A stretch of 64,000 bases of DNA, from NCBI GenBank assembly GCA_963680875.1, contig OY804588.1, positions 57,300,369-57,364,368 of the forward strand, written 5' to 3'. The notes under the pieces were generated by a model, which did no database searches, was not told the DNA's origin, and saw only the letters and a program-made list of their open reading frames with translations. The DNA comes from Bathymodiolus brooksi (lineage: Eukaryota > Mollusca > Bivalvia > Mytilida > Modiolidae). A program made the position numbers and the translations under genes. Shown here one piece after another: positions 44,452 through 56,300 of this stretch. Position 1 is the stretch's first letter; every line of letters starts with the position of its first letter.

Positions 44452-44707
44452 GGTTTTTTTATTCGTTCAGAAATGTTTTTTCGTACAACACGAGTTAGGA
44501 TATTTATTTTTTTTGTCGCGCAAAGTGCGAAATTTTTTTCCAGAATTTAACAGTAAGTTATATGACAAAAACTCTCAATCAGATTATTTTTTGTTTCCTC
44601 CACCAAAATCAGAATATTTTTTCAGCAACATTGGGAATCAGAATATTATTTTAGAAAAAAAACCATAGCCCTCCTCCCCCCCTGGAAGTTAAATTGTCCG
44701 TCCCCTA
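44452..44707. mobile_element. MITE Q2, truncated
   Basis: Right half of family Q (gaagttaaattgtccgtccc). The left inverted end is missing. Confidence 0.6.
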
Positions 44708-44811
44708 TAAGATAGAAATCTAGCATTGAAAATTACAGTTCCTAAATAATGTAATTATACATTTGTGTATTATTAAAACCAATGTTGATATCCTACAGGC
44801 ATAGCCGGTCA

Positions 44812-45052
44812 TTTGGCTATCGTGTTTAAGAAGAGTTTGAAGATACCAAAGGGGTAATCAGAATCTGTATATCGAAGAACAGACAACACAATGGCCAAAA
44901 GAAAAAGTACAAAAGAACAAAAAACGATCTACAAAACATACATGTAAAACTAAAGATCGAGTAACACGAACCCCACTAAAAACCGGGGGTGAACTCAGGT
45001 GCTCCGGAAGAGTGAACAGTTCCTGCACCACTAGTGGCACCGGTCATGTTAA
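44812..45052 (-). repeat. dispersed repeat P
   Basis: Minus-strand copy running from ggtgctccggaagagtga (45000) back to gatttaag-like ends at 44830. One of the more complete copies. Confidence 0.7.
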
Positions 45053-45239
45053 CCCCTTTGGTGTGCTCGCTCACAAAAACTCATCAATTTTTGAAAATTG
45101 AACAATTGCTGAATGTGACCACAACCCATTAACCCAACACATTGTAGGTAACCATCAATTAAATATTATAAGAGAATTAAACATGGCTGCTTCTGATATT
45201 GACAATTATTAAAATAGTAAATAGTATATTATTAATATA

Positions 45240-45420
45240 GCAAACCTCTTTGAAGGTAGCCGTTGTATATACAAAATATTCCTTTTAAACGGTCCACTTT
45301 CTCCAACAAAAAGTAAGAGTTTTAATTAGAAAATGCACAAACAAACCTCTTTGAACTTAGCCGTTGAATAAAAAAATATTCCTCTTAAACAGTCCACTTT
45401 CTCGAACAAAAAAAGTGTTT
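45240..45420. repeat. diverged direct repeat of about 110 bp
   Basis: caaacctctttgaa ... gtccactttctc ... gttttaattag occurs at about 45240-45330 and again at 45351-45430. Confidence 0.6.
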
Positions 45421-45720
45421 TAATTAGGAAATGCAAAGACAGTGTATTATGTCCACACCTATTTGCATGATGCCCACTCTTTGTAAACATAAGATATCAT
45501 AAAACAATGAATTTTGTTGATTTTAGTAACTTGTTTACATTTACCCACTTGTAAACAAACAAATGATATAGGTAGAACCAAATTTATTATCACGAATGTA
45601 TCATAAAAATAATTTTTGCAGAAAAGTAAACAACCTGTATTGTCTTATCGTCTACTCGACAAATTCTTGGTCAATTTATTTATCTTGAAGATTTTAACTA
45701 TATCAAGATTACTCCGTGAT

Positions 45721-46003
45721 TAGGGACCGACCATTTAACAAACCCATGTGTTTTTTTCTCAAAAAATATTCTGATTCCCAATGTTACTGTAAAAAATATT
45801 CTGATTTTGGTGGAGGAAAAAAAAAAATTTGATTCAGAGTTTTTGTCATATAACCTAATGTTAAATTCTGGAAACAAATTTAGCGCTTTAGATGACAAAA
45901 AAAGAAATATTCTAACTCTTGTGTTGTCGGAAAAAAAAATTCTGAATGAAACAAATAATCATAACCACCACCCCCCCTGCAAGTTAAATGGTTGGACCCT
46001 TAA
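45721..46003. mobile_element. MITE Q3, both ends present
   Basis: Ends tagggaccgaccatttaac and gttaaatggttggaccctta; 283 bp; the interior as in Q1. Confidence 0.75.
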
Positions 46004-46124
46004 GGTCATACATGTACAATATTGTAAATATTGGAGAAATACATATCATCACAAACATATAATAGCTTGAAAATCCCTTTATCTAATTGTCTAAATATCT
46101 CGTGAATAGCTGATACAATACCCT

Positions 46125-47007
46125 CTTAAAGGGATATTGTCTACTAAAATCGTAATTTTTTCATACCCAAAATTATTGTCGTTTTCCGTACTGACCTTCA
46201 TAAAATGAAGATTAACACTGCAAAAGATACGATTTTTTGACAAAAAAGACCCAAAACTATCGTTATCAGAATTATTGTCCTGGATGACAATATTCAAATC
46301 TATTCATATGGCCTTCTATGTGAACACATCTTGAGCATGCGCACTGTTTAGAAACAATAAACAACATGTGGTTCTTGGGGAAAAGAGAAACTGTCAATGC
46401 GTGGAAGAAAGCGGACTTTGACGGATTCAGAGATAAAGAGGAATAGAAGTGAAGTATCTTCCAAATGGAACAAATGCAGGATATATGTAGGGGATCAGTT
46501 GGACCGTTGGAACGAACTCAAGGAAGTGCTATGCGTCTAAACTCGCGCTGAATTTGCAAATATTTTGTTTGATAGGTAAGCCGAACATGTTTTTTCCTTC
46601 TTTTCTCAATCGTTTTTCATATTTTATAAATTTATGATGATGCCTATGATCATTTTCGGTAGATATTATTCAATATATGTAATCTTGCACCTGGCAACAG
46701 CAAATTATTGTCAATGAATAGCATAAAACGGCCATATTTGCGAGGTAAGCAAACACAAATGTTAACATCCATGCTGCAGCATCCGGGCTACTGGCATAAA
46801 AATAGATTTGGCCTCGCTCAGGTCAGTGAATAATTAATTAGCTTCCAGTAACGATGGTCAGCTATTTTATATAAAAAAAACAACGTTTCGTAGCGTATTC
46901 GCCAATAATTCAGTGTTTAATCTTCATTTTATGAAGGTCAGTACGGAAAACGACAATAATTTTGGGTATGAAAAAATTACGATTGTGGTAGACAATATCC
47001 CTTTAAG
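46125..47007. mobile_element. 883-bp element with about 96-bp terminal inverted repeats
   Basis: The left arm 46125-46220 (cttaaagggatattgtctac ...) and the right arm 46911-47007 are near-perfect reverse complements. The interior has no transposase frame, so it is non-autonomous. Target duplication not resolved. Confidence 0.85.
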
Positions 47008-47213
47008 TGACAGGAGAGTAGGTTTTCTTCATACACACTAACAAACAACTATAAATGATTTCGATAACCTTGTACTTGCAATCCCAATATGGCATACAGA
47101 AACAACGGATATGACGAAACAAGGAATGATCAAGTATAGTGATTACAACAACAAAAAAAAGAAAAAAGAAATGATTACCATATGCTGACTATGTATGTCT
47201 TGATCCAAATTTC

Positions 47214-47300
47214 TTAGACATCATCCTCAGAACTCTCTGATTCATCTTCAGTTAAGTCACTATCGTCGGAATCTTCACCAGAACAAGCATAACACTTAAA
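47214..47300 (-). CDS. DCST-like exon 11 (last)
   Basis: Begins after ttgtag (reading FKCYACSG) or, alternatively, after tttaag (CYACSG); both are phase 0. It supplies the last Cys pair of the RING-like site, then an acidic/serine tail ([11 protein letters not shown]) and TAA. Confidence 0.75.
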   Translation of the reverse strand, partial: FKCYACSGEDSDDSDLTEDESESSEDDV

Positions 47301-50300
47301 CTACAACATTGAAATGAAGTTGAACATTTATTTTGGCAATCTAATTAAAATTAGATCTCCACGCTTAGTCATTTTTTTTTTGCTTAGCCGCAGTCCCAAA
47401 GCTGATTTGTTTTTGCGATAATGGATTTCTTAAAAGCAATACCACATCCGCTGCGAAATCTGTGATACGAGATACAATAACAATTACAAAACGTATGAAC
47501 AATAGAAATAGTATGTTCATAGTAGATTTGTGAAGGCGACGTCGATGGATCAGAATAACGACCCATAGTTACACAGAAATCAATGATATTATTTTTCATA
47601 TCACTCTTGTCGCTTGATAAGGGTTTGGGGTTATGGTGTTTAACGCCACTTTCATCAATATTTCAGTTATATCGTGGCGTTCGCTTGATAAATATCTGCT
47701 ATCGTTGATTTATTTTGCATGAATATATTTCTCAGACCAATATCACATCGAAGGCGAATCATGATGTATTAAATGCGATGAGAAATCCATTTCGAGGAAA
47801 AGCATATCAACGATAGCAAGATGACATCATTATTACGTCACATTAGAATTTTTTTTAATTATGTTAATATGACGCTTATTGAGAAATAATAGATATTATC
47901 GCGTGTAAAGATCAAAAGAAAAATGTACAAATCATCAATAAACGATGTTCATGCTTGCAAATAGATATTATCGCCTATAAAAATCAAAGGGAGCATGTAC
48001 AAATCATCGATAAACGATGTTCACGTTTTCAAAGATGAAAAAAGAAAATTTACAGGTCATCTATAATCAAATAGACTTACCCGTACGTCTTTCCAACAGT
48101 CGAAACAGTAGCCGAATGGGCAATCTTCTGTATCACACTGTACGAACGAAGGACTTTCTGGTTCATCACATATCACGCATCGTTCTTTTCCACTTTCACA
48201 CCATTTAAGAAAATCACATAGCTTAGGGAACTCCTTCCGGAAACTAGCAAGTAGACCTATCTTTTTCTGTAATGAATTCAACAGTAAACATTACTTATTT
48301 TTATGTGTAGAAATTCGAAGTTAAATGGTTGGCTTGAATGGTTCATTATAGCAGAAAAAATGGAGAGAAACTGGAAATAACTTGGAGTGTGTGATTACTA
48401 TTTTACACCAAATTTGAATGTTATATTATAACAGGAAAATTATAGAGAGAAATTCGAAATGTTTTGGTGTGTGTGATGCTGTTTTACACCCAACTTGAAT
48501 GTTACATTATAACAGGAAAATGGAGGGAAACCGAGATGGTTTAGATTGTGTGATCACCGTTTTCACACCAAGTGTGAAATTAGGTTTGCTATATCATAGC
48601 AACCACAATCATGTCATGTTCGCTTGTATTCGACAAGCACGTTAAACTAGATGTTAATACGACTAATTGACCAATATAACGACTCCCATGTATATATTAT
48701 GGTGCTTAACGCCACCTTAAACAATATTTCAGTTATATACATGTAGCTACAATTTCAGTTTTATTGGTTGAGGAAACCGGAGTACCTGGACAAAACCACT
48801 GACATGTCGCAAATTACTGACAAACTTTATCACATAATGTTGTACACTTCTGGATTCGAACTCGCAACATCAGTGGTGATAGGCACCGATTGCAGAGGTA
48901 GTTGTAAATCGGCCACGACGGCCCCTATATGTATATCTTCTACTTATTCACATTCCAAATCTGGATCTGAGCGAGTGATTATTGTTTAACGCCAAATGAG
49001 CAATATTTCAGCTATATCATGGCGAGACCAAGTTGCATTAGATGAGATGATGATGTCCGGTTTATACTAGATCAACACTCTTAATTGGTTTTTTTTCTGT
49101 TATAGTTCTAGATCACTGAAACAACAGTCCTCAGATAAACATGTCACTCCATTCGGACACAGTATACCTGATTCTGAGCCAACTGGTTTTTGCACTCTTT
49201 CCCTAATGCTTAGTGCTTAGCGGAGAAACAACAAATACCAATCTAATAGTATATGGTTACAGGGGCGGATCCAGGATTTCAAGTTAGGGGGGGGCGAACT
49301 TGAAAAAATTGCACCGAGCGGAGGGAGGCGCGAAAATTGTTGGGGTATTTCGTGTGAAAAATCACGATTTTACGCCAAAAAATCATATTTTTTCCAATTG
49401 CGGAGGGAGGCGCGAAAATTTTTGGGGTATTTCGTGTGAAAAATCACGAATTTACGCCAAAAAATCATATTTTTTCAAATTTTAGGGGGGGGGGGGCGCG
49501 TGCCGGGCGCGCCCCCCCCTGGATCCGCCCCTGGGTTTGACCCGGCAGGGACTCGAAATGATGATCTATCGCAATCGCGGCGAGTACACTAAACATTACA
49601 CCACTGATGTGATATCTTATTCTATTTGAAATTCTTATTTCTGTTATATCGTGGCGGCCATTATTATTGGTGGGATAAACCCAAATACCCAGAAAAAACA
49701 ACAATTTGTCGAAAGTCATAGACAAACTTTATGACCTTAGGTTGTATCGAGTTCATCTCATAATAGGCGGGAACGGTACTAAGCACAACGGTTGCAACAG
49801 GAACTGCTACCCTTCCGGAGGACCTGAGTTGACCCCCGGGTGTTAATGGGGTTCATGCTTCCCTATCTTTTGTTTTCTTTGTAGTGTTTTGTAGATCAAT
49901 GTTTGTCCTTTTTCTTTTGAGCATTGCATTGTCTGTCCATCTTCGATTTACGGCTTCTGATTGCCCCTTTGGTGCCATCAAACTTTTCCTTTTAAGCTGT
50001 GACTGACATTGAATATAGAGGTAAATGTAAACCAACTACCAAGTACTATAAAAATACATGAACAAAGTATTTCAATGAAACAGTACAGCTATATTTACAT
50101 ATAGGGTTCTTTTCTTGATCTGTCGTCTGACCTCGTGACGTATATGGCGTGTATAGCCTTTTCTTCTCTTGTACATATCATTGAAAAGGAACAAAATCCT
50201 TGCTTTCTCTCTCTTCAAATACAATTGAATAATTTTGATAGTAGGAAAAAAATAAAGATAGATACTTATTGTTTAGGTAAATGTAAGTCCAACACAGATA

Positions 50301-53300
50301 CGATCCCGACCACGACGACACCACTCAGTATTAGAGTATAAACAATTATTCTAAATACAATATGATTTATTTAAATTGAAATATAATATTTATTGCAAAC
50401 TGTTTCAACGTTCCAGAAAATGATTAAATTTATATTAAATCAAGTCACTGACAAATTTGATCATACATGTTTTTGTATAATGTTGTATCAAGTACACCTC
50501 GCCATGAGCGGGATTCAAGGTGGGATGGTGTTATGGTACTTAACGTCATTTTCAATAATATTTCAACTATATCATAGCGGTCAGTTTTATTGGTGGAAGG
50601 AACCAGAGTACCTGGAGAAAACCACCGACCTGTCGCAAGTTACTTACAAACTTTATCACATAATATTGTATCGAGTACATCTCGCCATGAGCAGTATTCA
50701 AACTCACAACTCAAACACAAACCGTACTTCTAATCAATAATGACATTACTAATTAGCTCAGTCAATGAGACTCTATTACAAAAAAAACATCATTACAGGT
50801 TTAGGTTAATGGTATTTAACACCACTTTCAATAATATTTCAGCTATATCGTTGTATTCCAGGGGCGGATGCAGGGGGGAGCGCACCCGGCGCGCGCCCCC
50901 CCTAAAATTGGAAAAAAATATGTTTTTTTGGCGTAAAATCGTGATTTTTTACACGAAATACCCCAACATTTTTCGCGCCTCCCTCCGTAATTGTAAAAAC
51001 TATGATTTTTTGGCGTAGAATAGTGATTTTTCACACGAAATACCCCTAAAATGTTCGCGCCTTCCTCTGCTCGGCGCAATTTTTTTAAGTGCGCCCCCCC
51101 TAACTTGAAATCCTGGATCCGCCCCTGGTAGTCAGTTTTATTGGTTAAGGAAACCAGAGTACCCAATGAAAATCACCGACTTGCCGCAAATCACAGACAA
51201 ACTTTATCATATAATGTTGTATCGATTACACCTCGTCTGAGCGACAAGCATTACAACAGATCCTTACCTTTCTATAAAAGAAAGACGTCACCACTCGTCT
51301 CATCCTCAGTCCATATGCCTCTACAAGCATTAAAAGCCATACAAGAAAATAAAATAAAAATATATAGACAATATATTTTACTGGCAATTTTACTGGATTA
51401 GGTAAACACTCTGAAAAAAAAGAAGGATAAATAAATTATCACGATAAGAATTCCAATTTAACATATACATGTAGTCAAACCTGCCTTAAAGGGCACCTCT
51501 GTATAGCAAATCCCTGTCTATAAAGGGCAGTCTCATTTTTCTCATTAATGAACAGTGCAAATAATTTGAACATGTATATAAAGGGCAACTGCTCATAAAG
51601 TGGGATATGTTCAGGTTCCCTTGAGTGTACTTGACTGTGTATATTTAAGGAATATTTGAAATTGTTGAACAGGTTATACGATATAACCTGGTTTGGGTCA
51701 GTTTACGCTTAATAAACCGCGAAGCGGTTTATGAAAAGCGTAAACTGACCCAAACCAGGTTATGCAAGTATAACCTGTTCAACAATTTCAAATATTCCTT
51801 ATAATTTAATTTATACAGCAAAATTTAACGATTCCTCGATTTTAATTACGATTATTTCATGTGACTATTTGAATTTGTCGTTGGCGGATGAATACGTTGG
51901 TGACGTCATAATACCAACCCAGGTTATCGAGTATAACCAAAATTTTCTCCAGGCGGATTAGCCAATCAGATAGAAATATTCAAATCAAATTAAATTATAG
52001 TAACATAATCTAAATTATAAAATAATAACTCGTAAATAAACTTTAAATTATTTGGCTTTCCAATCTTTTGATTTTGATCATACCTGATGAAGGTTTTCCC
52101 AGAAACGCGTCGTGTGCACTAAATTTGATATCTACGTTTTTTTTTTTTTTTTTATTAATCTGCTCAACCACAAGACACTTAAACACAAAACATTTTGTGT
52201 ATAAACAAGTTATATTAGATCATTCATTTGTGTATGCCTGCATTCGATCGTTCTTGTTTAGTTTTAGAAATAACTGCATCAAAATTTATTAAAACTACAG
52301 ATAATAATTAATTAAGAGTACAAATACTCTGAATTGATGAATGTTTGAAAAATAATCTTATTTCCATCACTTACCAAAATTTGTGCTAACATTGTCGATC
52401 GTATGTTTTGAATCAAAGCTTTTTATGAACATTCTAACAATGTTGGACATGAATCCTTTCCCATATACTTTTATATCGACATGATGTTTTCCTGCAAAAT
52501 AAATCAATTGAAACTAAAAACATGTAAGACTAGGAAGAACTGTTTTAGATACCTAAAACTTATGTCTCCCCTTAATGCGGCCATCTGTACAACAATAAGT
52601 TACACATTATGAGTTGAATGATACTATTTAAAAAACAATTATTTGACCTTGAGGTCAAAGGTCAAGGTCCCACGAAAATGATTACGGTACGCGACACATC
52701 GCCTTATGGTCATGCACCCATATACCAATTATCATTGACCTATCTCGAAAGACAAAAATATTATGGCCCGGAGAAGAAAATACTATTTAAAAAACAATTA
52801 TTTGACCTTGAGGTCAAAGGTCAAGGTCCCACGAAGGTCATTATGGTACGTGACACACCGTCTTATGATCATGCACCCACATACCAAATATCATTGGCCT
52901 ATCTGGAAAGACAAAAATGTTATGGTCCGGGCAAGCTTTGCTGAGAAGAAGCGAAAGAAGAAGCGGAAGAAAAAATCAGACTAAAACAATATGTCTCCCT
53001 TCGTTCGAAGGGGAGACATAATAAGCCTGTTTTCATATATACCTGCAATATTAATACATCTCCACACCAAAACACAACAACATTGGAACCTTATTGTCTT
53101 GAAAGGGAAGTCGACGAGACCTTCTATTATAATTCGCAATAGGCGAGTATTCGAGCTATCGATTACTATGTACAGGCCATATTCTTACTCCGTTTTCCAA
53201 GAAAAACATGAAAACTGATAAAATGGGATAATTTTCGTTCGTTTATCAAGCATTCCTCCTGACTCTAATCAGAATCTACTTTTCAAGGTATCCTTGACGG

Positions 53301-56300
53301 AGAAGGAGAGTGGCAGTAATCAAACAGGAGACACTTATTTATGCCATGTCTTTAGGACGCGTTGTGTATTTGACTCGTCTCGAATACAAGCGGATGATTT
53401 TTTCGAAGGGGTTGTACTCCGAAAATATATTATATTTCTTTACCGCGGAAACCGCATCGGTGGTGTAATGATTAGTGTGATCACGTAGGTTCGAGCCCCG
53501 GTTGGGTCAAATTAAAACCTATAAATTGGAATCCGTTGTTTATCCGCTAATCACACAGTAGTCAGGAATAATGAGCAAAGACTATTTGGCTTTGAATCAC
53601 AATAATGTGTCATTGTGGAACAACATTGCCTACCCACGGACTGTTGTTTCAGTGAGCTAGCACTATAAAAATCAAGCTAAGCATGTTCTTCTAGTACAAA
53701 GTGGACATCATCTCAAGGAATTCAACATGTTCTCGCAATGATATGGCTGAAATATTGTTAATTTGGGATAAAACAACAATTATTCATTCACTCACAATAC
53801 CGCGGTACCCTTTGAGTAACTATAAGTTACATTACAAAGAAGAAACAACATAAAATGCAAACATGTACAGGATAGTGATACCATCGAAAATGTATCTTAC
53901 TCATGCAACCAGAACACCAAGAGGCCATGATCAAAAATTCCAAATACCATTCTCGGGAATACATAGTCATACTTCCCTTCAGCAATCCGAATCAGAAGAA
54001 GAAGAAGAAAGAAAAAAATACCTACCACGCTGTGCAAAATCAACTCTACTATGTTTTCTAATTATGCTCATGACTTCTACTAATAGTTGGTCTAAGTAAA
54101 TGATCACACTAGACACAAACATCCTCATAATGAGCATGAACGTACCTTTAACCTAAAAATTAAAAAAAATGTTATATGAGTATACAAAACAAAAAATGTG
54201 TGTACAAACATAAGATGTCACATAGCTATATTAAGTCGAGAACAAGTTACATTCGATGAGATGATGATGATGTCCTCTTTGTACTAGACCAACATGTTTA
54301 GTTGGATTCTTATAGTGCTGCTTCACTATAATAACAGTCTGCGGGTAGACATGTCGTACCACTCTTCCACATTATCCTGATTCCGATACAACCAGTCGTT
54401 GTTCTTATTCCTCAATGCTGCGTGTTTAGCGGAGAAGTAATAAATACTAATTGCATAGTCTTTGATTTGACTCGAACGGTGCTAGAAGTCATGATCTATT
54501 GCACTCGAGGCGAATCTGGTAACTATTACAGCATCGATGAAGTTAGCTGAAAAATGAGTTTATCATATTTGACGCCCAGAAACAAACAAAGGGTCAGTTT
54601 TGATCTATATTGATTTGATTGATTTGATTTGATTTTTAGTGTTTAACGCCATTTTCAGCAATATTTCAGCTATATCATGGTGACCAGTTTTAGTGGTGGG
54701 AGAAGCCGGAGTACCCGGAAAGAATCACCGAACATGGGCAAGCAACTGGTAAACTTTATCATTTGCGGCTGCGAGTCGAGTGTACCCTTTTTGTAATTTT
54801 CAAAGCCGGGCGCGAACCCACGTCGTATTGATGATAGGCTTGTATGAGTTGTTATGTAATCCAACTATCTAACTCATTGAGCCACCCACCCGGGGTTCTT
54901 TATATATATTGAAGGCATAAACTTGAACATTCTTTACAATAAAAAAGTAGATATCTAGATTAGTGCGCACGACAATCCATGACTACATGAGTAACATGAC
55001 GGATGTAATATAAAAGATAGGAACTGCTTACACTTCGTGAGCACATGGGTTCACCCCTTTTTTTAGTTGGGTTCGTGTTGCTCATCTTTTTAATTTTCTG
55101 TTGTGTGTTTTTGTTTCTCTTCGTCTTGTCCGCAATGCTGCCAGTGTCTCTGGATTGCCCATGCTTGATTGCCCCTTCGGTTTTCTCTAACGCTTATTAC
55201 ATAAAACGGTAACATTGAATCACAGTAATAGTAGTAGGATTTAACTGCATATATAAGTAACGTAGCGGGTGTCTTATAAGAAGCAGGAACTGCTTACCCT
55301 TCGCGAGCACCTGAAGTCGCCTCTGGTTTTTTGGTGGTGTCCGTAAAAACGATGTTCGGTTCATTCTTTCCTTCAGTTGTTAGTAGGAGAGCTCATGTCT
55401 TATTTACGTCATTTGTATTTGCTTGCGTATAGTGGTGTCCAACACATATTATGTTGTGTTTTTGTTTTCTTTGTCTTCGTCTTGTGTGCCCTGTGTTCCC
55501 AGTTTCTCTGGATTGTCCATTTTTGATTGCCCCTTCAGTATTCTCTAATATTTATTTACAACATACAATAAATATGTCAAGTAAAGGGTACAATATGTTA
55601 TATTTATAATCCTGTCTTTCTTTCTTCGCTTAAGACTTATCACCGTATTTTTAACATAACATGGCATGTACCAACATTGACACAGGAACTACATGCCCTT
55701 CCCTTTCGGAGCATCTGAGTTCATCCCGGTTACTCATTTTTTTAGCTTTTTGTGTTATCCTATTATGTGTCTTTACGTTCTAAGTTCCGCATTGTAATGT
55801 CCATTACGATTTCCGCATACAAACAATATTCGGTTCGTCTTTACCTCCAGTTGTTTATAGAATGGCTCATGTCATATTTACGTAATTTGTGTTCGCTTGC
55901 TCATAGTGGTGTCCAACAAATATTGTGTTGTGCTTTTGTTCTGTTTTTTATCGTCTTGTGTATCCTATGTTGCTAGATTGTCAATTTTTGATTGCACTTT
56001 CGATATTCTCTAATGTTTATTTTTTGTGGATTTGCATTGCTAAATCTTTAGGTTTTTGTGTAGTACTTCTTGGATCATTGTTTGTCTTTTTGTCCCTTTA
56101 CTTTTTGTGATTGTATTGGCTGTCCGTCTTCGATTTATGCTTTTTGATATCTTCAAACTTTTCTTGTGTCAAGGGAATGCTTCAGTATAATATATTCATG
56201 TACCATGATATCTAGAGTGTAACATATTTCCTACTAGTGATAGGGAACATCGTGGTCGTGATCGTATGGTAGTTGGAGTTTGCATCTACCTGTGCAATCA

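Noticed and set aside
47294..47300. Fixed choice of acceptor for DCST exon 11
   Set aside because: Both TAG at 47301-47303 and AAG at 47295-47297 give phase 0; left as an uncertainty rather than a finding.
49300..51166. Frames with RGRIQGG / APPPLK peptides
   Set aside because: These are translations of the MITE M family ends, a common false gene prediction.
52618..52984. 108-residue frame with an internal repeat
   Set aside because: Lies wholly in the 168-bp tandem units of a non-coding element.
53450..53520. tRNA gene in the minus-to-plus SINE S head
   Set aside because: Same tRNA-like head occurs on every S copy with a shared body; no acceptor stem.
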